From: an uncultured Rhizobiaceae bacterium
GTDB lineage: Bacteria > Pseudomonadota > Alphaproteobacteria > Rhizobiales > Rhizobiaceae
Length of the DNA: 64,000 bases
Assembly (NCBI GenBank): GCA_958296345.1
Contig: CATQIJ010000008.1
Span: 1-64,000, forward strand
Direction: 5' to 3'
Part shown: piece after piece, positions 19,826-31,562 of the stretch
Layout of the letters: each line of letters begins with the position of its first letter
Position numbering within the stretch: the first letter of the stretch is position 1
Made by a program: the position numbers and the translations under genes
Notes under the pieces: model-generated
Database searches by the model: none
What the model saw: only the letters and a program-made list of their open reading frames with translations
What the model was told of the DNA's origin: nothing

Positions 19826-22800
19826 TTATCCCAGCTCTCGAACAAACCCAGCCAGCTTTGACAAAATAACCGCTGAACCCTTCAACCGCTTCTCGGCTGT
19901 TTCCCAATTGCGCGATAAATATATCGTTTGATCAGGACGTATCTTAGCTAAACTGCCCTGCTCGCCAAGATAACCAACCAGTTTCGTAGCTGCTGGATAG
20001 TCATTATTTCTAAACCCAATAACTGCACCTTTTGGACCTGCTTCCAGTTTGGAAACATTGGCCATAAAACATAGTCCCTTGATATAGACGATTTTCAACA
20101 GATATTCGACTTCCTCTGGCATAGGGCCAAAGCGGTCAATCATCTCTGCGCCAAAGGCATCAATGTCTTCTGGCTCTCTTATGTCCGATAATCGACGATA
20201 AAGACCAAGACGTAGTTGCAAGTCTGGTACGTAGCTTTCGGGAATAAGCACAGCCGTTCCAATTGAGATTTGCGGCGACCATTTTTCTTCGGCGGAATAA
20301 TCATCACCATCTTTAAGCTCGGCAACCGCCTCTTCTAGCATCTGTTGATAAAGCTCATAACCAACTTCACGAATTTGCCCTGACTGCTGGTCGCCCAGCA
20401 AATTACCAGACCCACGTATATCTAAATCATGGCTAGCAAGTTCAAATCCTGCACCAACCGTATCAAGTGATTGAAGCACTTTCAGGCGGCGTTCAGCCGT
20501 TGCAGTAAGCGTCTTATTCACTGGAAGCGTAAAGATTGCATAAGCGCGTGTCTTGGATCGTCCGACTCGTCCACGTAGTTGGTACAGCTGAGCAAGGCCG
20601 AACATATCTGCGCGATGCACTATCAGCGTATTGGCTGTTGGAATATCCAAGCCAGATTCCACAATCGTAGTAGCAAGCAGCACATCATATTGTCCATCAT
20701 AAAAAGCATTCATGATGTCATCAAGTTCACCAAGTGACATCTGCCCATGCGCTACGGCTACTTTGAGTTCTGGAACATGCTCGGCAAGGAATTGCCTGCG
20801 TTCATCAAGGTCTCTAACACGCGGACAAACATAAAAACTCTGCCCCCCACGATACCGTTCGCGCAGTAGAGCTTCACGCACTGTCAGCGTATCAAACGGT
20901 GTAATGAAAGTACGAACAGCCATACGATCAACGGGTGCAGTTGTAATCAAAGAGAGTTCACGAACCCCTGTCAGCGCTAATTGAAGCGTACGTGGTATTG
21001 GCGTTGCCGAAAGCGTAAGCACATGAATATCTGACTTAAGCTCTTTCAAACGTTCTTTGTGCTTCACACCAAAGCGCTGTTCTTCATCAATAACCAAAAG
21101 TCCAAGACGATCAAAATCTATCGTATTGCCAAGAAGCGCATGAGTACCGACAACAATATCAACTGTACCATCTGCCAGACCTTTTTTAATATCAGATAGT
21201 TCTTTATTACCTACCAATCTAGAAGCATGGCGAATATTGACAGGCAAGCCTTTAAAACGTTCAGTGAAGGTTTTAAAGTGCTGACGCGCAAGCAAAGTTG
21301 TTGGCACTACAATGGCTGCTTGCTTACCTCCCATCACAGCAACAAAGGCCGCACGAAGCGCAACTTCTGTTTTACCAAAGCCAACATCACCGCAGACAAG
21401 CCTATCCATCGGCGTGCCAGCTGATAAATCATCAAAGACAGATTCAATTGCCCGTGCCTGGTCTTCTGTTTCATCATAAGGAAACGCGCTGCAAACTCTC
21501 CGTAAAGTCCGTCTGGAGCAACAAGCTTTGTTGCTGTTTTAAGCGCACGCTCGGCAGCAATTTTTATCAACTGATCTGCCATTTCAAGCAAACGTTTTTT
21601 GAGCTTAGCTTTGCGAGATTGCCATGCAACACCGCCAAGCTTATCAAGCTGAACTTCACTATCTGCATTACCATAACGCGATAAAAGCTCGATATTCTCA
21701 ACAGGCAAGAAAAGCTTATCATCGCCTGAATAACGAAGCTCTAAACAATCATGCGGTGCACCTGCAGCCTCAATTGTACGAAGCCCAATGAATTTCGCGA
21801 TACCATGATCAACGTGAACAACAATATCACCTTCAGAAAGGCTAGAGGCTTCCGCAATAAAGTCCTTGTCACGTTTGCGTTTTGAAGTTCGACGCACAAG
21901 CCTGTCACCAAGTACATCTTGTTCTGCAATGACAACAAATTCAGGTGTCTCGAACCCTTCTTCAAGTGGCAAAACTGCAATATGTGGTAGTTTACTTTTA
22001 GAGCCGTTAAAGGCTTCAAACGTTTCAATGTTTATTAGATCAGCAGATCCATGTTCGATCAAAACTTGAGAGAAGCGATCTTTAGAGCCTTCAGACCAGG
22101 CGGCAATGAGAATTTTTCGACCTGATGCAGTAACCTCTTTTATGTGTCCAGCAACCGCATCAAATACATTCTGCCCTGCAGTTCGTTCTAGAGCGAAGCT
22201 TCGGCCGGCCTTACCTTTTGCATCTAAAACTTGTGTCGTTGATGTGGGTGGTTGATCATAAGGTGAAAGCGCAACCCCGCTTAAAACAGCTAAGCGCTGT
22301 TCGGTTTCTAAAGCGGATAAATATACTAACTGTGGCGCAACAGGTTTATAGGGTGTACCGCCATCAATCTTAGTTTCGATCGCTTGTTGGCGACTTTCAT
22401 AATGATCTTTAATTTGCTCTTCACGTGACTTAACCGCTTCAAGCACATCATGCGCATAAGTAAACTGATAGCCATCCGTATAATCAAAAAGCGTATCAAG
22501 CTTTTCATAAAAAAGCGGCAACCAATGCTCCATACCAGCAAAGCGCCGCCCCTCGCTAATCGCTTGGTAAAGCGCATCATCTCGTGTTGCAGCTCCAAAT
22601 TGCTCAATATAACTTTTTCTAAATCGCTTTATAGCCTCATCATCAAGACTAATCTCACTCATAGGTTGAAGAGAGAAACTATTTAGTTGACCCGTTGTAA
22701 GTTGGCTTACGGCATCAAAACTACGAATTGATTCAAGCGTATCGCCAAAGAAATCTAATCGAATAGGTTCTTCTTCACCAGGGACAAATAAATCAAGAAT

Positions 22801-23322
22801 ACCGCCGCGAATAGCAAACTCACCTCGTTCACGGACGGTGGACGTACGATCAAACCCCTCACCTACTAACCGTTCAACAAGCTTGTTCATATTAACGCGG
22901 TTACCCGGTACCATAGAAAACTGCTGTCCGACTAAGACATCAGATGGTACTAATCTTTGTAACAGTGCGTTCGCAGTAGTCAGCACCAATATAGATTGAT
23001 CACCTTTCTCAACACTAGCAATTCTATTTAGCGCTTCAATACGGCTAGCAATCACCTGCGTACTTGGCGATACACGATCATAAGGCAGACAATCCCACGC
23101 GGGTAAATGCACGATCTCAAGCCATGGCGCAAAAAAACTAAGGCTTTCTTCTATGCTAACTAATTCCTGCGTATTAGCGCAAATATGCACGATACCTTTG
23201 TCGGATTTTTCATTGGCACAAAGTTGCGATAGAATTAGCCCTTCTTGCCCTGATGCAATATTGGCGATCGTAGCATTTATACCATCATCAAAAATGGATT
23301 GAAGCTGTAAGGGTGAAAGCAT
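19826..23322 (-). pseudogene. mfd: Transcription-repair coupling factor Mfd, one-base frameshift
   Basis: Mfd displaces stalled RNA polymerase and recruits UvrA. The N-terminal UvrB-like and RNA-polymerase-interacting region occupies 21480-23322 (start MLSPLQLQSIFDDG). The helicase half carries GDVGFGKTEVALRAAF, VIDEEQRFGVKHKERLK, TLSATPIPRTLQLA and GRVGRSKTRAYA. The frame breaks near 21490: GAFAARF should continue with PYDETEDQARAI, and one missing C in a CC run (TTTCCTTATG) explains it. The span is 3497 bases, one short of 1166 codons, so a single deletion restores the normal 1165-aa protein. Sequence error is as likely as true inactivation. Confidence 0.92.
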
Positions 23323-23335
23323 ATTTAGTTATATT

Positions 23336-23626
23336 CTATAAGTTAAAATCATAAGAATTCATATGGTCACAAACCATTTCAAACATAGGTCTGGTATCAT
23401 CGTCCGGAAATTCTTGTTCTCCAGTAAACCAGATAATCAAATCGCGATCATGTTCTGACATTAGCTTTTCAAACAAATCTAGATTTTCTTCAGAAAGTCC
23501 TTCAAGCATTTCATTAGCAAACCGCCCAATCACTATGTCCATTTCTTTAATTCCGCGATGATTAGCACGATATTTCAAGCGTTTGATACGATGATGTTTT
23601 TCTGTAGTGTTTTCTGTGTCATTCAT
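23336..23626 (-). CDS. sdhE: Succinate dehydrogenase assembly factor SdhE
   Basis: Small DUF339/SdhE protein (96 aa) that promotes covalent FAD attachment to succinate dehydrogenase. The flavinylation motif RGxxE appears as HRGIKEMD near residue 28, followed by the helical FEKLMSEHDRDLIIWFTG. It lies 13 bases upstream of mfd and divergent from recG, the arrangement usual in Rhizobiales. Confidence 0.92.
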   Translation of the reverse strand: MNDTENTTEKHHRIKRLKYRANHRGIKEMDIVIGRFANEMLEGLSEENLDLFEKLMSEHDRDLIIWFTGEQEFPDDDTRPMFEMVCDHMNSYDFNL

Positions 23627-23716
23627 GGGAGAACTATTGCTTCAATGATTCAATCGGTGTTGGATTGTGTTATAGGGCGACAATTATAAAAAGTCAGCCA
23701 AAACTTCGGGAAATAT

Positions 23717-25827
23717 ATGCGACCGGAACTTTTAAACCCATTGTTTGTACCTGTTTCCAATCTAGAGGGAATTGGCCCCAAACTCACAAAGACTTTGACT
23801 AGGCTTTTTCATGGAAATGAAAATGGCGACCCCGCTCGCATTGCTGATTTACTCTTTCACATTCCTCATTCTGTTATTGATAGAAGAAACCAACCAGGAA
23901 TTGCAAACGCACAAGAAGGCATTGTATCAACCTTCAAAGTTATTGTTGATAGTCATAATGCACCTCCAAGAGGAAACCGCCGTATTCCCTACCGCATTAA
24001 CGTACATGATGAGACAGGTGAGATGGCACTTGTATTTTTTCGTGGCCATTCTGATTGGCTTAGTAAATCCATGCCAATTGGTGAAACCAGATATGTAAGC
24101 GGCAAAATAGAATGGTTCAACAGCAAACCAAACATGGTTCATCCAGATCATATGGTAAGCGAAGAAGGTTTTGCCCAGCTTCCATTATTAGAACCTGTCT
24201 ATCCAGTTACTGCTGGGCTTTCTTCTAAAGTTATGTCCAAATCAATCCGAACAGCAGTTGAAACATTACCTGCCATGCCTGAATGGTCGGATAAAAACCT
24301 CATTGCGCGTGAACACTGGCCACAGTTTAATGAAGCCGTTGAACGAATTCATAACCCTCGCGATACCCTGGACCTAGAACATAATGCGCCAGCCCGAAGG
24401 CGTTTAGCCCATGATGAATTGCTGGCTGGTCAATTAGCGCTTGCTTTACTTCGGCTTAGATTGCGAAAGTTATCAGAAAAAACACGAATTGGGACAGGAA
24501 GTTTAACTACAAAGCTTTTACCTCTTCTACCCTTTGCTTTAACTGGTGCCCAGACACGATCCGTTAAAGAAATTGCTGATGATCTTGCAAAGCCTGAGCG
24601 CATGTTGCGTTTACTTCAAGGGGACGTAGGATCTGGCAAAACCATTGTAGCGTTAATGGCGGCACTCACCGTAATTGAAGTCGGTGACCAAGCGGGCATC
24701 ATGGCACCCACAGAAATTCTAGCGCGTCAACATTTAGCAAGTTTACAACCCTTATGCGAGCAGATTGGCGTTACTGTAGAATTGCTAACAGGCAAAGACA
24801 AAGCTGCTAAGAAACGTGATACTCTTGAGCGTCTTAAGAATGGCGATATTGACTTAATAATAGGCACACACGCGCTTTTTCAATCCAAGGTAGAATTCAA
24901 AGCCTAGGACTAGCTATCATCGACGAGCAACACCGCTTTGGCGTCCATCAACGTTTAACACTTGGTGACAAGGGCGATGCAACAGACGTACTGGTAATGA
25001 CCGCCACCCCTATCCCACGCACACTAGTACTAACAGCTTATGGAGATATGGAGGTTTCAAAGCTCGATGAAAAACCGCCCGGTCGCCAATCTATTCAAAC
25101 CAATGCACTTAGCTCTGACCGCATCGAAGAACTCATCGCTCGCATTTACACAGCCGTTCAACATGGCAAGAAAATCTATTGGATTTGCCCATTAGTTGAA
25201 GAAAGCGAAGAAGTTCAAGCCACTGCAGCTGAAGATCGTTTCAAGGATTTGAAATCGCGCATGGGTGAAAATGTGGTGGGGCTTGTTCATGGCCGCATGA
25301 GCGTCGATGAAAAGAACCAGGCCATGGCAGACTTCAAAGAAGGTAAAACACGCGTTCTTGTTGCTACCACGGTCATTGAAGTGGGGGTTGATGTACCAGA
25401 TGCTACAATCATGGTAATCGAACACGCTGAGCGCTTTGGCCTTGCACAACTTCACCAATTACGAGGCCGTGTTGGTCGTGGTTCAGATGCCTCTCACTGC
25501 ATGTTGCTATACTACACTCCGTTATCGGAAACAGCTGAAGCGCGATTGAAAATTATGCGCGAAACGGAAGACGGATTTAGAATTGCAGAAGAAGATTTAA
25601 AACTGCGCGGAGAAGGCGAAGTATTAGGCACGCGCCAATCAGGAACACCAGGGTTTAATTTAGCACAACTTGAGCGCCACGCGGACATTCTAGAAATAGC
25701 ACGCGATGGTGCAAAGTTAATTGTGGAAACAAACCCAGATTTGGATGGTGAGCAAGGCGAGGCGCTAAAACTATTGCTCTATCTGTTTGGGCAAGATCAG
25801 GCTGTACGGTTGTTAAGAGCTGGTTGA
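23717..25827 (+). pseudogene. recG: ATP-dependent DNA helicase RecG, one-base frameshift
   Basis: RecG remodels stalled forks and Holliday junctions. The N-terminal wedge domain (LEGIGPKLTKTLTRLF, then an OB fold near RIPYRINVHDETG) precedes helicase motifs GDVGSGKTIVALMAAL, DEQHRFGVHQRLT, TATPIPRTLVLTAYGD, VATTVIEVGVDVPDAT and QLRGRVGRGSDASH. The frame stops at 24907 (KVEFKA-stop), while the next frame continues SLGLAIIDEQ without gap. One missing A in the AAA at about 24900 explains it; the span of 2111 bases is one short of 704 codons. Treat as probably intact in the organism unless resequencing confirms the deletion. Confidence 0.92.
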
Positions 25828-25990
25828 GTTAGCATTAGACCTTCCTAAGGTTTATGCTATGAATTTATTTTCAAAGTGACTTTTTCGCTCATACTATTAG
25901 TATAGTTCCCATATTTTAAACCAAGCCCAAAGCCGATACGGTTTGAAAACAAAAATACAAAAAAGATGAACAAGAAACAAAACGCGTAAA

Positions 25991-26281
25991 CTAGGCTTTT
26001 GTTATAATGCCTGATTGAACAATATTTTTTGCTGATAGCGCAGTCCCCTCTGGAGTTCCGAGGTAATATAAAAAGAATGCCGCAGCAAACATTGTATAAA
26101 TCAAGCTAGATACAGCTGAATACAACCATTTATCTGATTGCTGTATTTCAGGCCCATCTTGCACAAAAATTATATAACCAGCTACAAAAGGTCCAATTAA
26201 AAAACCAAACACTCCACCCCATAATCCTTGGAGTAGATTAGGCATCATCCATGCTGCAAGTAAAATTATAACTTCAACCAA
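25991..26281 (-). CDS. Small integral membrane protein of unknown function
   Basis: 96-aa hydrophobic protein with three predicted membrane helices: residues about 4-35 (ILLAAWMMPNLLQGLWGGVFGFL), 35-47 (VAGYIIFVQDG) and 55-75 (YTMFAAAFFLYYLG). No family was recognised. It sits alone between recG and the DUF502 gene with AT-rich flanks. A coding region is supported by codon pattern and composition only. Confidence 0.55.
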   Translation of the reverse strand: MVEVIILLAAWMMPNLLQGLWGGVFGFLIGPFVAGYIIFVQDGPEIQQSDKWLYSAVSSLIYTMFAAAFFLYYLGTPEGTALSAKNIVQSGIITKA

Positions 26282-26411
26282 GATAGTATAAATTACAGCT
26301 CAAATAATCACAAGAATATCTAATACAAGTATAATATATATTTGTATGTAAAATTAGTTTATTTAATAATTATTAAAGCCATTTTTAAAACAATACATAT
26401 TCTGAATTTAG

Positions 26412-27107
26412 TTATTTATTCTTAGCCGCGCCCTTAGCCAACTTCTTCGTCACTTCTTCATGCTCTGGCGCCACAAGTCCTGCTGATATTACAAGCTTTG
26501 CCGCCTGTTCTACGCCCATATCCAAGAGTGTGATGTCTGCTTTGGGTACAAATAAAAGAAATCCGGAAGTTGGGTTTGGCGTTGTTGGTAAGAAAACCGA
26601 AACTGTTTCTTGTCCCATTTCATTGAGCTTAGCATTTACTTCACCGCGTGTATCCGTGGCAATAAACACAAGTGCGTAAAGTCCTTTGCGCGGATATTCA
26701 ACAATCGCCACTTGCTCAAAAGATGTCTCTTGTTCTGAGAAGACAGTTTGGAATATCTGCTTTAAACCAGAATAAAGATTACGAACAAAAGGCATACGGC
26801 TAAGCAAATCTTCACCATAGCCAACGATCGTGCGTCCAATAAAGTTAGCGGTTAAAAAACCAATCAATGTAATAAAGAAAAACGCAACGATTAAACCGAA
26901 ACCAGGAATACTAAACGGCAGATAGTTATCTGGATTATAAATTTGTGGGATATACGGTTTTACCCAACCATCAACCCACTCAATAAAACTCCACACCAAA
27001 TAGGCTGTAATTGCCAATGGCGCACAGATAATAAAGCCCGTCAGGAAATAATTCCGTAACCGCGCAAGTCCGCTTGTTCGTTTCTTTTGTATAATTGGCT
27101 CAGTCAA
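26412..27107 (-). CDS. DUF502 family membrane protein
   Basis: DUF502 protein (231 aa) with two N-terminal membrane helices (LTGFIICAPLAITAYLVWSF and IVAFFFITLIGFLTANFIG) followed by a soluble domain containing RMPFVRNLYSGLKQIFQT and VSVFLPTTPNPTSGFLLFVP, both family signatures. Function is not established; it is often found next to recG or glmS in Rhizobiales. It lies 81 bases after glmS and may be co-transcribed. Confidence 0.88.
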   Translation of the reverse strand: MTEPIIQKKRTSGLARLRNYFLTGFIICAPLAITAYLVWSFIEWVDGWVKPYIPQIYNPDNYLPFSIPGFGLIVAFFFITLIGFLTANFIGRTIVGYGEDLLSRMPFVRNLYSGLKQIFQTVFSEQETSFEQVAIVEYPRKGLYALVFIATDTRGEVNAKLNEMGQETVSVFLPTTPNPTSGFLLFVPKADITLLDMGVEQAAKLVISAGLVAPEHEEVTKKLAKGAAKNK

Positions 27108-27188
27108 AAATCACCTATCACTTTTATAAATTTGAACATGGCGATTTCCGTACTCATTATCAAGCAATAACCACAATATGTGACAAGA

Positions 27189-29015
27189 TTATTCGACTGT
27201 AACTGATTTTGCCAAATTTCGAGGCTGGTCAACGTCTGTCCCCATAAGCACAGCCGTATGATAAGCAAGCAGTTGTATTGGCATTGAGTAGACAAGCGGT
27301 GTCAGAATTTCGGGCACCTCAGGCATGATAATCGTGTGTTCTGCATTAATCGAAGCAGCATCTACTCCCTTTTGATCCGTAATCAAAATAATACGCCCTC
27401 CACGTGCAGCAACCTCTTGCATGTTAGAAACGGTTTTATCGAAAATATTATCATACGGCGCAATCACTACGACTGGCATATCTTCGTCAACTAATGCTAT
27501 TGGGCCATGTTTTAATTCACCAGCCGCATAACCTTCTGCATGAATGTATGAAATCTCTTTAAGTTTCAGCGCACCTTCCATGGCAAGAGGATAGCTTGTG
27601 TCACGGCCTAAGTAGAGGACGTGCTTAACCTTTTGAAGATCATGCGCTACCTTTTCAATCTCAGCTTCCATTTTCAAAGCTTGATTAATAAACTTAGGAG
27701 CTTCTGTTAAATCACGTACTAATTGATGCTCTTCATCAGCAGTTATTGTACCGCGCGCCTTACCTGCAGCAATACTTAAAGAAGCTAACGTAGATAGCTG
27801 ACAAGTAAAGGCTTTTGTTGAAGCAACACCAATTTCTGGTCCTGCTAAAGTTGGAAATACAACATCAGATTCTCGTGCAATTGTAGACTCTCGAACATTG
27901 ACTACAGCGCCAATATGTTGCCCCTGAGATTGACAATACCGAAGACAAGCTAGTGTATCAGCCGTTTCACCTGATTGAGAAATAAATAGAGATAAACCAT
28001 TTTTCGCCATAGGCATTTCACGGTAACGAAATTCAGATGCGATATCGATATCGACAGGAAGGCGCGCATAACGTTCAAACCAATATTTACCGACAAGACC
28101 TGCTAAAAATGCCGTACCACAAGCAGAAATTGCAACACGGTCTAATTTAGCAAAATCAAACGGCATATCTTCTTCAACACGCGCTTCACACTTCCCAAAA
28201 TCAAGGTAATGCGAAAGTGTATGAGAAATCACTTCCGGCTGCTCATAGATCTCTTTTTGCATAAAGTGGCGATGATTACCCTTATCAACCATCAAGCTAG
28301 AACCAATAGAGAGTTGCATAATGCGCTCAACATGGTTTCCGTCCATATCCATGATCTCTAGGTCTGTATTTGTAATGACACAGCAATCACCATCTTCAAG
28401 ATAAGTAATTTTATTTGTAAATGGTGCAAGAGCAATTGCATCTGACCCAATGTACATTGAACCTTCACCATGGCCAATTGCCAATGGGGGGCCGTTTCTG
28501 GCACCGATAATCAAATCCGGCTCATCTTTAAACATGATAGCAAGCGCAAATGCACCTTCAAGGCGTTTAATCGCTGCAAGCGCCGCATCACGAGGTGACA
28601 TACCACATTTACGTTTACGAGCGATCAAATGCGCAACGACTTCACTATCCGTTTCAGAAGAAAACGTATAACCATCCGCTTCAAGTTCATCACGTAGATC
28701 GCGGAAGTTTTCAATTATACCGTTATGAACCAATGCAATATTTTCAGAAAAATGCGGGTGTGCGTTAGCTTCATTCGGTACGCCATGCGTTGCCCATCGA
28801 GTATGACCAATACCAGTCGTACCTTGTAAAGGAGAAGAATCTAACAACTCAGCAAGATTAACTAGCTTGCCTTTGGCACGGCGACGATCAAGACCTTGCG
28901 TTTCAAGCGTTGCAACACCCGCAGAATCATAACCACGATATTCAAGCCTCTTAAGTGCATCCACCAATAGTGGCGCAACAGGCTCCGTTCCAACAATCCC
29001 AACAATTCCGCACAT
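27189..29015 (-). CDS. glmS: Glutamine--fructose-6-phosphate aminotransferase (isomerizing)
   Basis: GlmS (608 aa, standard) makes glucosamine-6-phosphate from fructose-6-phosphate and glutamine, the first step of UDP-GlcNAc synthesis. The N-terminal Cys nucleophile follows the initiator Met (MCGIVGIVG), with glutaminase motifs GIGHTRWATHG and ENIALVHNGIIENF. Two SIS domains follow (FISQSGETADTLACLR; HAEGYAAGELKHGPIAL), and the C-terminus ends DQPRNLAKSVTVE as in all family members. Transcribed after glmU with about 148 bases between, so the two pathway genes are a likely operon. Confidence 0.96.
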   Translation of the reverse strand: MCGIVGIVGTEPVAPLLVDALKRLEYRGYDSAGVATLETQGLDRRRAKGKLVNLAELLDSSPLQGTTGIGHTRWATHGVPNEANAHPHFSENIALVHNGIIENFRDLRDELEADGYTFSSETDSEVVAHLIARKRKCGMSPRDAALAAIKRLEGAFALAIMFKDEPDLIIGARNGPPLAIGHGEGSMYIGSDAIALAPFTNKITYLEDGDCCVITNTDLEIMDMDGNHVERIMQLSIGSSLMVDKGNHRHFMQKEIYEQPEVISHTLSHYLDFGKCEARVEEDMPFDFAKLDRVAISACGTAFLAGLVGKYWFERYARLPVDIDIASEFRYREMPMAKNGLSLFISQSGETADTLACLRYCQSQGQHIGAVVNVRESTIARESDVVFPTLAGPEIGVASTKAFTCQLSTLASLSIAAGKARGTITADEEHQLVRDLTEAPKFINQALKMEAEIEKVAHDLQKVKHVLYLGRDTSYPLAMEGALKLKEISYIHAEGYAAGELKHGPIALVDEDMPVVVIAPYDNIFDKTVSNMQEVAARGGRIILITDQKGVDAASINAEHTIIMPEVPEILTPLVYSMPIQLLAYHTAVLMGTDVDQPRNLAKSVTVE

Positions 29016-29163
29016 ATTTCAGACCCCGTAAACCCAATGTTAGGTTACCTCCTATCTGGTTTGCATCGTCATGGAAATAAACAAAACATTTCAAAACATT
29101 TCGAAAAACTTACAACGCAATGGTTACTATCAACTCAGCATATATGGTTAGCAAACAATGAAT

Positions 29164-30522
29164 TTACTTAGCGGAACGCTCAGCTTTTAAAGCAGCATTA
29201 CGAGTTCGGATTTCTTCGCCCATACCCTCTTTATTAGCTTGTCGTCCACGTCCGATACCAAGCGCATCGCCCGGAACATCGTCAGTAATAACACTACCAG
29301 AGGCAACATAAGCACCATCACCAATCGTTACTGGCGCCACAAGCGCACTGTTTGACCCAATGAACGCACCAGCACCAATAGTAGTCTTATGTTTATTCAT
29401 ACCGTCATAATTACAGGTAATAGTCCCCGCTCCAATATTAGTTTTAGAACCTATTTCTGCATCTCCCACATATGATAGGTGGTTGATCTTTGCTCCTTCA
29501 TGCACTTTTGCATTTTTAACTTCAACGAAGTTCCCAACCTTAGTGTTAGAAGCCAAAACAGAACCGGGCCGCAATCTTGCAAAAGGTCCAATATCAGCAT
29601 TCTCACCAACTACTACCCCCTCAAAGTGGCTGAATGCTTTAATTTTCGCGCCAGACTTCACAACAACCTTTGGACCAAAAACCACATTAGGTTCAAGCTC
29701 AACATCAGGCTCAATTATGGTATCAGCACTTAGAAAAACTGTTTCAGGTGCCTGCATAGTAACACCTGAGGCCATTAATTTCTTACGAGCCGTATTTTGC
29801 CAAAGCATCTCGACTTCTGCCAAACCATTACGAGTATTTACACCAATCAATTCAGCTTCTGGTGCCTCAAGAGCTTTGACTGAAAGACTTTTAGAATTAG
29901 CAAATTCAACCACGTCTGTAAGGTAATACTCACCCTTAGCATTTTTATTATCAACAGCATCCAAAAGCACTAAAGCGTGCTCTCCGCTCAAACCCATAAT
30001 ACCGCCATTACAAAATTTAATAGAGCGTTCTTCTTCAGTCGCCTCAGCATGTTCGCGAATAGCAATAAGTTTGTCGCCATCTTCTAACAACCGCCCATAA
30101 CCAGTTGGATCATTTGCATAAAAGCCAACAACAACAATTGCCGCACCATCTGAAAGTACTTCACGCATCTGCGTAAGCGTTTCTGGCGTCAGTAATGGCG
30201 TATCACCAAAAAGAATAAGAATATCATCACAACCTTGCTCTATAGCTTCGCGAGCAGCCAAAACCGCATGAGCAGTTCCAAGGCGCTCTGTTTGCACATG
30301 AACACTTGCAGAAGTGTTTTCTTTTTCGACGACATCAATTACTAGCTCGCTGCCTTTACCTGCTACAACAGCAACTTCATCACTCTCAGCCGCACTACAT
30401 ACACGCATAACATGCGATACCATTGGAATGTTAGCAACTTCATGCAGTACCTTAGGCAGGTTAGATCGCATACGCGTTCCTTCGCCAGCTGCTAAAATAA
30501 GTGAAAGACAGGTCCGTGCCAT
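29164..30522 (-). CDS. glmU: Bifunctional GlcNAc-1-P uridyltransferase / GlcN-1-P acetyltransferase
   Basis: GlmU (452 aa) catalyses the last two steps to UDP-GlcNAc. The N-terminal pyrophosphorylase domain has [11 protein letters not shown] and [12 protein letters not shown]. The C-terminal left-handed beta-helix contains repeated hexapeptides, [19 protein letters not shown], and the acetyl-CoA site region [20 protein letters not shown]. The start [15 protein letters not shown] is well placed. Together with glmS it supplies peptidoglycan and LPS precursors. Confidence 0.96.
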   Translation of the reverse strand: MARTCLSLILAAGEGTRMRSNLPKVLHEVANIPMVSHVMRVCSAAESDEVAVVAGKGSELVIDVVEKENTSASVHVQTERLGTAHAVLAAREAIEQGCDDILILFGDTPLLTPETLTQMREVLSDGAAIVVVGFYANDPTGYGRLLEDGDKLIAIREHAEATEEERSIKFCNGGIMGLSGEHALVLLDAVDNKNAKGEYYLTDVVEFANSKSLSVKALEAPEAELIGVNTRNGLAEVEMLWQNTARKKLMASGVTMQAPETVFLSADTIIEPDVELEPNVVFGPKVVVKSGAKIKAFSHFEGVVVGENADIGPFARLRPGSVLASNTKVGNFVEVKNAKVHEGAKINHLSYVGDAEIGSKTNIGAGTITCNYDGMNKHKTTIGAGAFIGSNSALVAPVTIGDGAYVASGSVITDDVPGDALGIGRGRQANKEGMGEEIRTRNAALKAERSAK

Positions 30523-30644
30523 AAAAGGTAATCCTAAAACTGATTCTATATTTGTTTGCTTGCGTTCAAATATCCAACTCTATAGGAGTTGAACAGTGTT
30601 TTTTGCATAACATAATCATCTAAATAATATATTACGAGCTTATA

Positions 30645-31562
30645 TTGACCTCCCGCCAAGTCACAATCATTGCCTATGTAATCCTGTTTATTACACCGGC
30701 ATTTTTCACAACCAACATTATCTTTGGCCGTCAACTCTTAAGTGTTGAACCTTTTACACTTGCGTTCATTCGTTGGGGATTAACATCAGCCATTCTTTTG
30801 CTTTTTTGCAAAAGAGATTGGCCAGAAATGATACGAGTTTTTAAAACTAATAAATCACTTTCATTTTTTGTAGGGTTTCTAGCGTTTTGGATTTGTGGTG
30901 GCATGGTTTATTTTGCGCTTCATTACACAAGCGCCACAAATGGAATTTTGATTTACACAACACCGCCAATATTAATTCTAGCGATTGAAGCATTTTGGCG
31001 CGGCCGTGCAATATCCATACGAGAAATAATTGGCATCACAATCGCAATGATTGGCGCAGGCATAATCATAGCAAATGGTAAGCTAGATAACTTACTCGCG
31101 TTACAGTTTAACACAGGTGATCTTATTTTTGTTTTAGCAGCAATTTCATGGGCAATATATTCAGTACTTTTAAAATCTGATAAATATGCATCTTTGAGCA
31201 CATTACCACTTCTAACGTTACTAAGCATCTGTGGAACAATCGTTCTAGCTCCCTTTGCTGCGTACGAAATAGCTTATATTAGTGACATACCTAATACACA
31301 ATCAGAATGGGCATTGATATCAGGCGTTATTCTTCTCTCATCAATCGGCGCATTCTTAAGCTTTCAATATGGAATAAAAATGCTTGACGCATCAATTGCA
31401 GGCATTTTCATGTACCTACTCGCCCCATGGGGATTGTTTTTTGCTTGGTTGTTTTTAGGCGAAACACTTGAAAGTTTTCACATCAATGGGACAATTTTTA
31501 TATTAAGCGGAATTATTGTAGCAACATTACCGCTGAAATTATTCAGAAGAAAATCAGCTTAA
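30645..31562 (+). CDS. EamA/DMT-superfamily transporter
   Basis: Drug/metabolite transporter with about ten membrane helices arranged as two EamA repeats (305 aa). Visible features: first repeat containing FIRWGLTSAILLLFC and ALHYTSATNGILIYTTPPIL, second containing ISWAIYSVLLKSD and GIFMYLLAPWGLFFAWLFLGE. A TTG at 30645 is used for the start; no better ATG is available before the first helix. The stop overlaps the convergent ccdA stop by two bases. Substrate unknown. Confidence 0.87.
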   Translation: MTSRQVTIIAYVILFITPAFFTTNIIFGRQLLSVEPFTLAFIRWGLTSAILLLFCKRDWPEMIRVFKTNKSLSFFVGFLAFWICGGMVYFALHYTSATNGILIYTTPPILILAIEAFWRGRAISIREIIGITIAMIGAGIIIANGKLDNLLALQFNTGDLIFVLAAISWAIYSVLLKSDKYASLSTLPLLTLLSICGTIVLAPFAAYEIAYISDIPNTQSEWALISGVILLSSIGAFLSFQYGIKMLDASIAGIFMYLLAPWGLFFAWLFLGETLESFHINGTIFILSGIIVATLPLKLFRRKSA